From Avena insularis (lineage: Eukaryota > Streptophyta > Magnoliopsida > Poales > Poaceae), in assembly GCA_023614405.1 (NCBI GenBank), contig CM042690.1:524536293-524600292 (forward strand): a DNA stretch of 64,000 bases, in the 5' to 3' direction. The position numbers were made by a program, and so were the translations under genes. Below are positions 1 to 10,914 of this stretch, piece by piece. How positions within the stretch are numbered: position 1 is the stretch's first letter; the number at the start of each line of letters is the position of its first letter. The notes below the pieces were generated by a model that had not been told where the DNA came from, ran no database searches, and worked only from the letters and a program-made list of their open reading frames with translations.

Positions 1-242
1 AGATAATTCAATAATTCCACAATGTTTGTGTTTTCTCCATTATCATCCAATAAGCCATTCTCCATTCGATGGAGAGTTGGAGGACAATTTTGTATTATCC
101 AAAATCTAGCACATAAAGTATGAGCCATTGGATGAGTTTTCCTCCATCATGGATGAAAAGAGGATATTTGGAAAATCACTTAGTGATATTGCATTAGAGT
201 TGAGAACTCTTAGAAGGGCTTGATTGCATTAGAGATGAAAAG

Positions 243-338
243 GTATATGTTAGATATACAAACTTATAAGTGTAATTCTTGCAAAAACTTGTTGCGGTTT
301 GCAAAGTATTTGATACTTGTCCCGTTTTGTGAAAACAG
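243..338 (+). other. GT-AG intron-like segment after vestigial gag (family A)
   Basis: It starts GAAAAG|GTATAT at 243 and ends GAAAACAG at 338 (96 bp). The equivalent segments in B (42896-42993) and in the second A copy (60978-61072, - strand) keep the same donor and acceptor. The function is inferred. BARE1 is, to my knowledge, reported to make a spliced gag RNA, which would fit. Confidence 0.5.
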
Positions 339-2428
339 GATGGTCTTATTGAGAATTGCTAGATTTGAGGCAATGTGGCTTGATAACAGCAAGCAAAACA
401 GTTGATGGCCGACATCACCCCTTTTCTTCAAGGTTTATCATTTGGATTAGTGGACTTGAATATAATTTTGTAATCCTTGCTTATGTGTCTTCTTTTTGCG
501 AGACGATTATTCATATGAACAAGTTACGAGCCAGTTGTACTATACTTATGAACAATACCTTATGGTCACATTACGATTATAAATGAGTTATTCTCATCAC
601 TATGTTAATGATAATAGTTTAAGCATTTATAAAGGATTAGAATGCTAAAAGATATCCAAAGTTTGATTATAATATGACACTATAGTTTAAGTCATTTTGG
701 TTATTGCATGTTCTTCATTATAAATGAATATAGGGGTCCTAGATGCTTAATCTAGAGACTTTGAAAAACCATGCCTTGTTAGGCAGAATGACTAAAACCC
801 CGCATTCTGGTAAAACGGTGATATGCAAAGAAATGTTGAATCTTATACATAGTGATGTATCGTATTTTCAACAAATAGTGAAAATCATTATTTAATTATG
901 GACTTAAGTGAATAAGCGTATTTACTTAATGAAACATGAGTTTGAAATGATTTGAATTGTTCAAATGAGTTCACAACAAAGAGGGATATTGAAATTAACA
1001 GAAATATAAAGTCTCGTTGATTTGATCGACATGACTAAAGAATTTAAGTTAATTTTGGCATGAAAGGACTTGTGAAATGTGTTTCACAAATTATGATAAT
1101 TGGATGAATTCAAACTATGTTGAATGTCGAAACATCATAATCATTTTTGTATTGGATACATATGGTATAATATTATCTATTATCGTGGTTATAGTTGCCG
1201 TTTAGAGTCAGAGATCAAAAGAAGCAAAGACTCGTTTGAAATACAAAGGAACATCTAAAGATTCATGGAAACAACACCATCAGAGTTATGTCACGTTCGG
1301 GTTTTCTGGAGATTTCGATGAGTCGAAATCATGGCGAATAAACAAGTCTCTATAAATCATTAGCTATGAATGGATCTTCCACAAAGGGGAAAACCTGCTG
1401 TTGTCCAAAGTTGATGTGTCTTAATGAAGATATAGGTGGAAGAAAGTAAAAAAGATCAAAACAAGGTATTTGACCTTACCTCCGAATTGTTTAGTGGTGC
1501 AGCAAAATTTTGTTTTGTGAAACCGAACTCTACAAATAGAGGAGAAACCAATGATAATAATCATTAAGTTTTAGCAAAATACTTTTTACTAAAGAAAGTA
1601 GGATTCAACTATATATATTCTACAAGTTTGTGGAATTATATTGTTGATTATCTTGTCATGTTTTGAACAAGACATACCTACAAAATACAAAGAAGCGTGA
1701 TGGACCTAAGTGCGAGAAATAAATGGTCATTGAAATCTCGTTAGTGGAATTCTCGATTTGATGGTGATCAAAGAATTTTGGAGTGTCCAAGATTATCGAG
1801 AGGACCTGGTTTTGAGTGGGAGCTAACTGAAATCCCTGGATCTCAAATATAGATGCCATATTTGAGTGGGAGCATGAAATCATTCTGGGATATGTGGACG
1901 ACATATATGAATGATGTGATTGATGTTAATAACATTTAAGTAGATAAATAAGGATGAAGTTAAAGTTATTAAACAATGAGATCTATCAAGGTAGATTGGT
2001 GAGTTTAATAAAAATCAAATGTCGAATGCTTCCTGGACTTGATTCTGAAAGACGTTCAGAATGTCCTAAGCAAGATTCTGAAGAAGCTCAGAATGGAACA
2101 AGGTAAGAAAGAAGTTAAAACAAAGAAAGAGATGTGTTGTATCTCCTGTGCCTCAATCATAGATTCTTCCATACAACCATGTTATACACTCGACGTAATG
2201 TGACCCGAGGTTCTAGTAGGTAGACAAGCTCTTAACTATAAGAACATGTCTTAAATTGATTCCTGAGTTGATCACCCGAATTAAGTTTGTACTTAAATGG
2301 AAAGAAGCAAAGTAAGTGGCATAGTTGCATTTCATGCACTGGGATCTACATAGATATAGAAGTATAAAGGCTCCATCTGATGTGATGTATATTGTTATGG
2401 CAGGGCTAGTTCAATTTTAACGTAGAAT

Positions 2429-2523
2429 GATGTGTCCCAGGGCACAGTGCCCATGAGAAAGCCCTTGAGGTTGATCTAAAGTCATTGTAGGCTCTTGGAA
2501 ACCGGCCTCGTTCTGCTGCCATA
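2429..2523 (+). other. 95-bp block conserved between families A and B
   Basis: By eye it differs from the B copy (45367-45461) at about 7 of 95 positions, while the flanking internal DNA aligns poorly. It contains the palindrome GGGCACAGTGCCC and the stretch CCTCGTTCTGCTGCCAT. It lies about 320 bp upstream of the 3' LTR. The second A copy has it at 58446-58540 on the - strand. The role is unknown; an RNA packaging or dimerisation signal is one guess. Confidence 0.6.
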
Positions 2524-2832
2524 ACTGCCGTACATACACAAAGAATTGCAAAGTGTGTTTCAAAGTTTAGATGACAACAATGAAAATGACTGTCATTATA
2601 AACACTAGAAACAAAGTCTCACTTTGTCACCAAATGAATACTTCAACCCATTATAAGATAATGGTATGAATGTCAAAATTAGGAAGACATTAACGATTGG
2701 CAAAAGACATAATGATCTGGTAAAACAGAACATGGACAAGACGTTTCTCGTGAGCATGCATGATCAATAAACGCATATGTGATATGGTTTATGATAAGTA
2801 AAATGCGAGCTGGATTATTTGTACTCTAGTGC

Positions 2833-2843
2833 AAGTGGGAGAC
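2833..2843 (+). promoter_or_regulatory. Polypurine tract of family A
   Basis: AAGTGGGAGAC abuts the LTR start at 2844 and would prime plus-strand DNA synthesis. The same tract precedes the 3' LTR of B (45669-45679) and of the right-hand A copy (58126-58136, - strand). Confidence 0.8.
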
Positions 2844-3491
2844 TGAAGGAGATATGCCCTAGAGGCAAATAATAAATAGGTTTTTATTGTCATATCTCAA
2901 TTAGTTTATAATAGTTTCATATTGTGCTATAACTGTATCAAGTAGAAACATTGGTACAGGTGTGGTATGAAACAACCAAGTCCCTAGTAGCCTCTATTCA
3001 TAATAGTTCGTTGGTCATAAGGATGATCTAGGTTTCAAGATCATGGGCATTTATGCCAATTGACAACGAGGTCATATTATTGGAGAATGATGTGATTGAC
3101 ATTTCTCGAAGGATTGCGACATGATCAAGTCATACAGTTCATTGTTGCAATAGCTAAAATCTAGACTCCTTTTCCTTAGACCGTGAGTTCATATTACTCA
3201 CTGTTTCCTGAGGCTGCTTTGACTGCATCGAACGTCACTCGGTGAAACAGTGATCATAAAGGTGTATGTTGGGTATTCCAAAGGAACGGTAGATAACATG
3301 TGACCACAAGATCGGGATTTGTTCACCCACATGACGGGTAAAGATACATACGGCCGGCTTAGTGAGATTGCATCCATAAATGTTGCAACATGTGACTTGG
3401 TCACGAGGATGTAATATCACGGTAACAAGTAAAATAGAACTTGTTGGTAACGAGATTGAACAGGATATGTGATACCAATGATCGGATATCA
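2844..3491 (+). repeat. Family A LTR, first part (U3)
   Basis: Starts with TG at 2844 and is interrupted at 3491/3492 by a solo family B LTR. The last five bases, TATCA (3487-3491), are repeated after the insert at 5277-5281. The sequence matches the inverse of the LTR at 56271-58125, including the stretch around GATCGGAT where the insert landed. Confidence 0.85.
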
Positions 3492-5276
3492 TGTTGGAAA
3501 TATGCCCTAGAGTCAAATAGTAGTAAGGACTATTATCATATTTCATATAGTTTATGATTAAGTTTTATATCATGCTATAACTGTATTGAGTGGAAACATC
3601 AATACACGTGTGATATACAAACAACCAGTGGTTCCTAGTGAAACTCTAGTTACTGGTTCATTGGTCAACATATGATCATGTTTCTTGATCATGTGGCATT
3701 TATGCCAGTTGGAAATGGAGTCATTTCATTCTTAGAATGAAATGATGAACCAATACACAAGCTAAACATCGTGACCCGATCATGTCACGAAGTTCAAGTT
3801 ACGATGATTAGAAATGGATCCTCGTAGACAATTCCTTAGACCGTGAGGCTATATCAATCACTGTCTCCCGAGAGTGCTTAGATAGCATCAAACACCATCT
3901 GGTAATACCGTGGTTATAAAGGTGTCTTCAGGTATTTGGAGGAAACCATAGAGTCAATATATGTCAAGAGCGGGATTTGTCCGTCCATGTGACGGGAAGA
4001 TACTTAAGGGCCCACTCGGAGAAGTTATATCCAATAGCTGCGCAGCATGTGATTTGATCACGGGGATTTCACTTGTCGGAATGAGTCAAGTAGCATTGTT
4101 CGGTAACGATATTGAACACGACATGGTGATGTCATTGATTAGATCTCGGGCAATGCAAGTATCGAGAGACAAAGGGAATAAGACACGACTGTCCCGGTTC
4201 AAATGACAAAAGATCTTCGTGGAACGCACAGGGGTCACATGGCCATCTAGGTCCCTCTGTCGATCATTGGTGCGGGAGTGTCTCGACCATGTCTAGAGTG
4301 TTCCTGAACCGTGGGGTATCACGCTTAAGGGCTTGATGATGCTTAGAGAGTGTTTATAGGATCGGTAGAATCACCGAAGAAAAGAAGAGAGAAAACCGGG
4401 AGGGTTTCGGTAAGTCCGGAGGATGTCCGGAGTGGAGGTGGAAGGTGTTCCATAGCCACAGGGATTGAATAATATGTGAATGAATGTTAAATATTGATTT
4501 AATCATTTCTTCATAATTATTTAATAAAGAGAAAATCAATTAAAGATCAAAAAGGCTTAATGGGCCAATTTCGGAGGGAGAGGTCCCATTAGGGGAAAGG
4601 AGAGAGGGAGAGGGGCCAAGGGGGAGGCCGGCTGGGCCTAGCCCACCCGCACGAGGCCCACTAGGTGGCCGGCGGCTACCTCCTCCCCCCTCCTCTCCTT
4701 TAGTCCCACCCCGGGACTTTGAGGGAGGTAGTACCTCCCCTCCCCCTATATATAGTGGGGTATTTGGCCAAGATAAATACACCAATAATCAATAAAGGTC
4801 TCCCCACTTTTGGGAGGACCTCTAATTGATATTTTCTCTCTCCCCCTCTGTCTCTCTCGTGACCGTGGTCCCAAGTATGGACTGCACGAGCGAGAAACAT
4901 CTTCTCCGCGGAGCGCCGTCGCCTTGCGGGATTCGGATCCGGGAGCTCTACTTCCGCAACTGCTGCTGGATCGGGGAAGCGGGAGTCATTGTCAGGCACT
5001 AGACGTGTGTAACTCCCCGTGAGGTGTCGCACTTGAGGCACTCAAGTCGTTGGAGCCAGAAGGAGCGCAAGGACTTCATCACGACCTTGAGGTCGGCTTC
5101 GGCTCGTCTACATCAACCACGCTCTCCTGAGCGTTGACAACGCTTTTCGGTCTTCAAGGGTAAGTTCACGAAAAGCCCCTCCCATTACTGTATTACTAAT
5201 AGATAGGTCCTGGCAGCTTCAGGGGTTCAGGGGCGTAGCATAAAATTTTATTGTTTTCATGCGCGGAACCCCTACA
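3492..5276 (+). mobile_element. Solo LTR of family B copia
   Basis: Runs from TGTTGGAAATATGCCC to CGCGGAACCCCTACA, 1785 bp, almost the same length as the two 1787-bp LTRs of the full B element at 39349-47466. It is flanked by a perfect 5-bp duplication TATCA (3487-3491 and 5277-5281). It has no internal region, so it most likely arose by unequal recombination between the two LTRs of one insertion. A TATA-like TATATATA lies near 4746. Confidence 0.93.
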
Positions 5277-6480
5277 TATCAGACAAGTCGTATCAAGAAA
5301 CAAAAGGAAATTAGATACTACATTTACCGGTTCAAACAACATTGTCATTAGGAATGCGTAGGGGTCACATGGGCTTCCCTGGTCCCTCTGTTGATCATTG
5401 ATATAGACCATGTCTAGAGCATTCCCGAGCCATGAGGAGATACACTTAAGGGTACGATGAGAGCGATCATCCATAAGATTCAATCACACTAGAGAAAGAG
5501 AAAGCCGGAATTGTTCCTTGGAGAAAGAAAGGAAACCAGAAAAGTTCCGGTGAGAGGACCAGAATCATTCCGGGAATTCCGAAGTTGTTGAGAGGATATA
5601 GAAAGGGAATCGAAAGATGTTTCGGGTCAAATCGGATTTTATAATATATGTATTTACATATTAATTAATGTAATTAATATTAAATATGATATTAAATCTA
5701 ATTTGAAGAGTTATTCCACTAATGAGCCAAACTTCGTAGGGAAAAAGGGCCCATGAGGGAAACCGGAAGAGGAAGGCCACCCAGATGGGCCCTAAGGGCC
5801 CATACGCATAGGGGAAACCCTAGGGAGCCTAGGGTTAGGGTTAGGGTTTGGGGCACCCTAGGGCTTCCCCCTCCCTTGGCCGCTGCCTAGGTGCCTTGGG
5901 GGAGGGGCAAGCCTACCCCCTCCACTCCTATATAAAGAGGCCCCCTCCCCCCTTGGAGACACAAGAACAGACACCAAGGCCACGAGTTGGGAGCTCTCCT
6001 CCCTCCTCCATGCGCCTCCTCTCTCCCTCTCCAACATCTCTCTCCCTTGTGACCATGGCCCCAAGTTTGGGTTGTGCGAACAAGACACACCTACAACACG
6101 CCATTGCGCTGTAGGGATTCCTATCCGGATATCAACTTCCGCACTCCCGGCGAGATCAGGGAGCCCGAGGTCTCATCGTACACCGTATATGTATGAAGAC
6201 ACGAGGTGTAACACTTGGGACGCTTAAATATCGTGAGCCGGAGCTACTACACGATGAAGAAGGAGCAAGGGGTGACCTACGAGGAGCTTCGCGACCTTGA
6301 GGTCGGCTACGAGTACGACTACATCAACCACGTTCCTCTCGGAATGTTAACCGCGTATGTTCTACAAGGGTATATATTCTATACGCTTGGTTGTTACCGC
6401 ATTACTACATAGATAGATCTTGGACAGTTTAGGAGGTTCCAACGTAGGAAATTTTTTGTTTTCTGCTGCGGACCCCTTCA
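5277..6480 (+). repeat. Family A LTR, second part (U3 end, R, U5)
   Basis: Continues the LTR after the solo-LTR insert; 5277-5281 is the duplicated TATCA. A TATA box (CTATATAAAG) lies at about 5929-5937, downstream of a C/G-rich stretch. The end CCCCTTCA differs from CCCCAACA in the right-hand copy, so this end has mutated or belongs to a diverged subfamily. Confidence 0.8.
5830..5849 (+). repeat. Interstitial telomere-like repeat in an LTR
   Basis: Three TTAGGG-type units in a row within the GC-rich part of the A LTR. The right-hand LTR copies do not show the array at the equivalent place, so it may be a local expansion. Confidence 0.6.
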
Positions 6481-7359
6481 CTATCATGCAAGAAGCACCA
6501 CGTCAAACACCTCCACCTCCATCCACTCCTCGCATGCAACAGAACACACAAACTGTGGCAAATCCAGTCCCCGAGTCTTGTGGGTGAGAAACTCCAGCAA
6601 TAGCACACCTAAGTTGTATACGTCGGCTTCCTGAGAGACCCAATTAGCATTGGTGATCTCAGGCACCCTGTAGCTGGAGGCACTAGGGAACAAGCCAAGG
6701 GTTGTCAGGCCATGCTCCGACACACATGCATCATGAGTACTTGTAAGCATGAAGTTTAGAGGACTTGATGTTTCCATGGCAGCTCAATCGTCCGATTGAG
6801 TGGACGTACACCACACCGCGCGCCATAGCAAGTGCTATGGTTGTCCGCTGTTCCCAGTCTAGCGGAGATGAACCAGATACCTGGTCTCCTGGATCCACAC
6901 ATCATCAAAAGCATTAGGACTTGTATACAAGATAGAAGGGAAGATATTGTACAACATATATTACTGACCATGGAGCGCGTCTGCTAGGCTACCCATCTAG
7001 AAGATATTATACACTAGCAACTTCTCTTCAATGCTCTAGTAATACCACTACAGTGGTGCAATGTGTTTGTTCTGAATGGTGCCAATCACCATGACACGCA
7101 GTTCAAACTCCTCCTTTGGTAAGTCCACCATCGTCAGCCTCTTGATGACCAACATGTCTCCACTCTCAAGGATTCCTTTGTATGTTGTCCTAGCTCTACC
7201 CGTTCCCAGAACTTCACACGACGCATGAAGACGTTTCTCCAGATCGAACGATGGACAAGTCATTGTCGACCCAACGATAATAGTTCCCAGGTTTTTGGTA
7301 TTGGTACTGCTTTCTTCTGATGTTGTGTTAGCTAGATCTAGTTTTTTTTCTTTCCCCAA
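6481..7359 (-). pseudogene. LRR-III-type inactive receptor kinase fragment, truncated
   Basis: Reading leftward, it encodes a kinase N-lobe resembling the 'probable inactive receptor kinase' (LRR-III) group: SFDLEDLLRAS-like SFDLEKRLHAS, a degraded glycine loop, VIKRL (VAIK lysine), and KEEFELRV. LLVYN and GSLADALHG follow. The catalytic loop reads HGNIKSS instead of HRDxK, so the parent was already a pseudokinase. Then come SEHGLTTLG and QEADVYNLGVLLLEFLTHK. The frame is broken by three TAG stops between 6985 and 7050 and by a one-base shift near 6757. There is no ectodomain or membrane segment. The right end begins only 26 bp after another kinase fragment. The C-terminus is cut at 6481 by the family A LTR; its remaining part should lie beyond the left edge of the window. 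It cannot make a functional protein. Confidence 0.8.
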
Positions 7360-7385
7360 GAAAACATAGACAGTCTTACTTGTCC

Positions 7386-8326
7386 CTATTGTAGAGCTTT
7401 TCTAAGTTCGCGAAGACGCTCTACAACTTGTAACATCTCAGGATGTTTGTCGAGTTCCATTTTCAAGAATTTACCTGCCAATACAGCAATTGTTTCGACA
7501 ATCCTCACGTCACTTGATGTTGCAATTTCAGGATCAAGCAACTCCCTCACACTCCTAAACCCTTTTGAATGAGCTTTAATAAAACTTCCAACCAAGCCAA
7601 TCTTATCACCCTATGTTCTGTCTTTTTTCTTGTTATCAGTTCCAGGAGCAAAACTCCAAAACTATAAACATCACTCTTTGTTGTGAGACGACCATTCAGA
7701 GAAAACAGAGGGTCCATGTAGCCTATACTTCCGATGACATTTAAAGTATATAGAGTATTTTCAGTGTTCACTACTCTTGATATTCCAAAGTCTGATATTT
7801 TTGCTCTAAGCCCATTATCCAAAAGAATATTAGCAGGCTTGATATCACCATGAACGACCGGAGTATACATTTGTGAATGCATATAGCCCAACACTTCTGC
7901 ACATTCGGTGCCAATTCTTACCCATGTATCCAAAGCGATGGGAATACTATCATGGTGAAGGATGTTACTCAGAATTCCTTTAGGAATATACTATGTGACC
8001 ATCATTAGGGCATTTTATTATAAACAGTAGCCGAACAATCTGACTATGTTCTCGTGATTGATTTCACGGTGGACAGTCAACTCTTTGGCAAAGTTTTCTT
8101 TTACATTATTGATAAATCTCTTTACTGCAACTACACTTTTGTCCTCAAGGACTCCTTCATAAACTTCTCCAAAGGCACCTCTCCCGAGCATAGTGTCATA
8201 GTCGTTGGTAAATCTTATTATCTTATCTTGTGTGAAACATTTCACATTGTGATTGCTATGTGCAGTCCATTTAGATCTATCATCCCCTTGGATTAGTTCT
8301 CTTACCAAGCTATCCGGATAATCCAT
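7386..8326 (-). pseudogene. WAK-like/LRK receptor kinase, kinase exon, broken
   Basis: Encodes most of a Ser/Thr receptor-kinase domain of the grass wall-associated-kinase-like group. The order is MDYPDSLVRELI, GRGAFGEVYEG (glycine loop), VAVKRF, INHENIVRLFGYC, MHSQMYTPVVHGDIKPANIL (a non-RD catalytic loop, HGD), ISDFGIS, GSIGYMDP and SDVYSFGVLLLELITRKK, then the C-lobe end ERLRELRKALQ. A splice-acceptor-like TTTTCACCAG precedes the first codons, so this is probably a last exon. It is broken by a TAATAA double stop (8015-8020), a TAG (7991-7993) and a one-base frameshift near 7610. The upstream ectodomain exons are not visible. It lies 26 bp from a kinase fragment of a different family, suggesting a rearrangement or transposon capture. 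Confidence 0.85.
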
Positions 8327-10655
8327 CTGGTGAAAATCGTAGAATAGTCTATATAGCCACTAGATCTGGCTATAATTCTGGAGATATGTTGGCCTACAAG
8401 TAGTATATAGAGTGTTAAATTATAATCTGATGATCAACACATATTTGATAGTTTAAGATCATTCATGAATTTCCAGCTAACTTTCATGATAAAACTAGGA
8501 AGCATGCTGTTCTATGTTCTTGTTTGCAGATATAGAATCGTGATGTATTGCGTTGTATTTTCTTTATAAGTTTAATTAATGACATAGGCTAGGAAGATGT
8601 GAGTATGAACAGATGCGCTATTTTACCCTATTCAAGGAATTTGTCTTTTATGATGTAACTTGAGCAGCCGAATCTCATAGATTAATTTCAAAACAACCAA
8701 ATTCTTTTGTTCTTTGGGGTGTAAATCAAGATGTGTCGAAATGGGTTGTATCACAACTCTAAAGAGCTACCAAATCAGTACTACTAACTACTATATGCAT
8801 ATCTATCACATGCCCCTATGCAAAAATTATTTGGCCTATAGTCCACACGACATTTACTTTATCTCCTCCAACAATAGAACAAATTTTCTTGGGGAATTGG
8901 TTAAATGGAGTTGCTAAAGAAAGATAAAGTTCAAATCCGAGTGGGTGTTAGTTTTACTTTGGGCTATATGGAATATGGGCAATGCCTTTATTTTTAACAA
9001 ACCAAGAGCTTTCTCTTTTTTGCAGATTATTCCATTGGCTACACATTAGATCCATATGTGGTCATTTCTCCAACATACGGAGTGTAGGTAAGCCATGAAT
9101 ATTTGGTGAAACCGGTTGCAAGGTATTTATACAACCAGTGGGGCTGGCATTTTGACAACCGGATATCATGTTGATGCGCATGCACTTCATGTTATCTATC
9201 TTTTTAGATGGTTGATGGCTCCAAAAATAACCATCTTTCACCCTGTTTAAACATTGTTTTTAGTTAAACAATTGACAAGAAACTCTCTATCCTTACCACT
9301 AATAATTAATAATTGCAAATATATGCAAACCATTGCTTTGATTTGTGTTGTGCAGGAAATCACGTTTTTAATGCGAAATCTGGAGTCATAATGAAGGTTT
9401 TTGAGAAAGTCCACACGACCAAGTAATTGTGGAGCAAATTCCAAAGGACGGTAGTCGTAACGACCACTGGTACGGGCAGGTACCGCCCGTACCGTCCGTC
9501 CGTATCATGTGGCGGCGGCTCCGTCACATCAAACCCTACAACTTTTATGAAGACGCCTATATATTTTAAGGTCTCAGCCGTCGTGCAGAAGGATGCCATT
9601 CTTAGATTGCATCACAACACCACCAAAGAATATCCACACCATTATTCATTCCTTCCATCTTCCATCCCCTCCATTAGCCATAGTCATTACTTTGTACTTG
9701 TGATCTCCTTGTGATTCGGCGACCATTGTAAGAATATTTGATTTCAATCTAAGTATTTTGCATAATGTTTTTTATCCTTGATCTTATTGTTATGTGTGAC
9801 TAGTCCTCATGTGTTGCGGGTTGGGAAGAAACCTCACAGCGATTATGTGCATCTAATCTATGGGAGCATTGTGTATTGTTTGAAAAAGACATTTGTATCT
9901 TTTATTTCTTTGTCTCTTGTCTCGATCTTTGGACTTGTAGGTACCCAAGTACCCATAGATTGATAAAGGTTTGAGGTGAGATACTTGGGTAGCGGCGATC
10001 TCATAGGAACCCCGGTGATAGAAATGGTAGTATGATCTTCGCTTAGCGACCCATTCGGGATCACAACAACATCACCACTTAATGCTTTGATCTGTGTTTT
10101 ACACTTAATAATCGTTTGTATCCTGTTGCTTCGTGGTGCACTCGGTTGGATTAAAAGACTATTGCTATGCCTACTGCATCACAGGGGGCTCTAGTATATT
10201 AAGACATATTGCCCACAAGAGATTATTCCTATTAAAATATTACACATGACTATGCTTATTATTATTATTATTTTTATCTCATATGATGTGCAACTGTAGG
10301 TGGATCTTCAACCCTGGCCTATTTCCATCCATTGAATCAATCTATTATAAAAGTAAACTAGATTGGTCTGATAAACAAAGGTAAAACGAAAAAACGAAGT
10401 CTTATAGACGTGTCCTTTTTATTTTCTTTTAGCATTGCTTTTCAAAGTTCGATTAAACCTAGATCTACTAGAAAAAAACTATTATACTACATCCGTGAAT
10501 CCTGATCGAATATATCAATGGTTCATCCATGTATCGACCCTATGTAACCCATGGGCTGTAAAATTTTGCGAAACAAACTTTAATAAAGAAATTAAAGCTA
10601 TATGCATCCATCAATGTAGAGCAGGGGCTTTCCCCTTATCCAAAAAATAATCGTA
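8327..10655. other. Unassigned intergenic DNA
   Basis: No gene is supported. It may include the decayed intron of the adjacent kinase. About 9440-10170 has a GC-richer start, a run of CCATC/CCTCC-like pyrimidine motifs and a GTACCCAAGTACCC motif that recall U5/leader regions of grass LTR elements, but I found no TG...CA borders or PBS. 10258-10277 is a short ATT repeat. Confidence 0.4.
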
Positions 10656-10912
10656 CTTCCTCCGTTCACAATTACCTCGCGTTCTGGATTTAGTCAAAGT
10701 CAAGCTTTGCAAAGTTTGACCAATAATATAAGAAAAAATATCAACATGCATGATTTCCAATGCATATAATATAAAAATATAGTTTATAACAATTCTAATA
10801 TAAAAGTTTTTATGTTGTTAATGTTGATATTTTTTCTTAAATATATGGTCAAAGTTTGTAAAGTTTAACTTTGACTAAACATAGGATGCGAGGTAATTGT
10901 GAATGGAGGGAG
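10656..10912. mobile_element. Stowaway MITE (Tc1/mariner type), full length
   Basis: A 257-bp element with terminal inverted repeats: CTTCCTCCGTTCACAATTA at the left and its near-complement ending TGGAGGGAG at the right. It is flanked by the TA duplication typical of Stowaway (10654-10655 and 10913-10914). The inverted similarity goes well beyond the ends (AGTCAAAG... and ...CTTTGACTA; GATATTTTTTCTTA and its complement), so it can fold into one long hairpin. It has no coding capacity and would need a mariner transposase from elsewhere. Confidence 0.95.
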
Positions 10913-10914
10913 TA

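Larger units (their letters stand above)
1..2843 (+). pseudogene. Decayed gag-pol internal region of family A
   Basis: No open frame above about 80 codons remains, but copia reverse-transcriptase scraps are readable in order. AGTGGGAGC (Ser-Gly-Ser) lies near 1866, TATGTGGACGACATA (YVDDI, the RT catalytic motif) at 1891-1905, ILKKLRMEQGKKE at 2075-2113 (BARE/Angela RT has a similar VLKRFKMEQSKKG stretch), and FHTTMLYTRRNV at 2167-2202 (compare SIMYAMLCTRPDV). The pieces are in different frames, so several indels separate them. The Ser-Gly-Ser stretch is duplicated (about 1832 and 1865). A probable RNase H tail trace lies near 2740-2765. The start of the window corresponds to the gag area. The same remnants occur in reverse at 58126-61330. 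No product can be made from this copy. Confidence 0.7.
1..6480 (+). mobile_element. Family A Ty1/copia LTR element (BARE/Angela-like), 3' part
   Basis: The internal region (1-2843) ends in a purine tract (2833-2843) directly followed by an LTR that starts TGAAGGAGATATGCCC at 2844 and ends CCCCTTCA at 6480. The LTR is split by a solo LTR (3492-5276). Without that insert it measures about 1.84 kb, close to the 1855-bp LTR of the second copy at 56271-58125. The LTR start resembles the start of BARE/Angela LTRs. The 5' LTR lies outside the window. The 3' edge sits inside a kinase pseudogene; the adjoining 5 bp, CTATC (6481-6485), should be the target-site duplication. Internal position 1 corresponds roughly to 61,325 of the inverted copy at the right end. 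Confidence 0.85.

Noticed and set aside
1..2843. Repeated GAGTGGGAG as a designed central purine tract
   Set aside because: The motif is first of all RT coding sequence (Ser-Gly-Ser before YVDD); the priming idea is kept only as a question.
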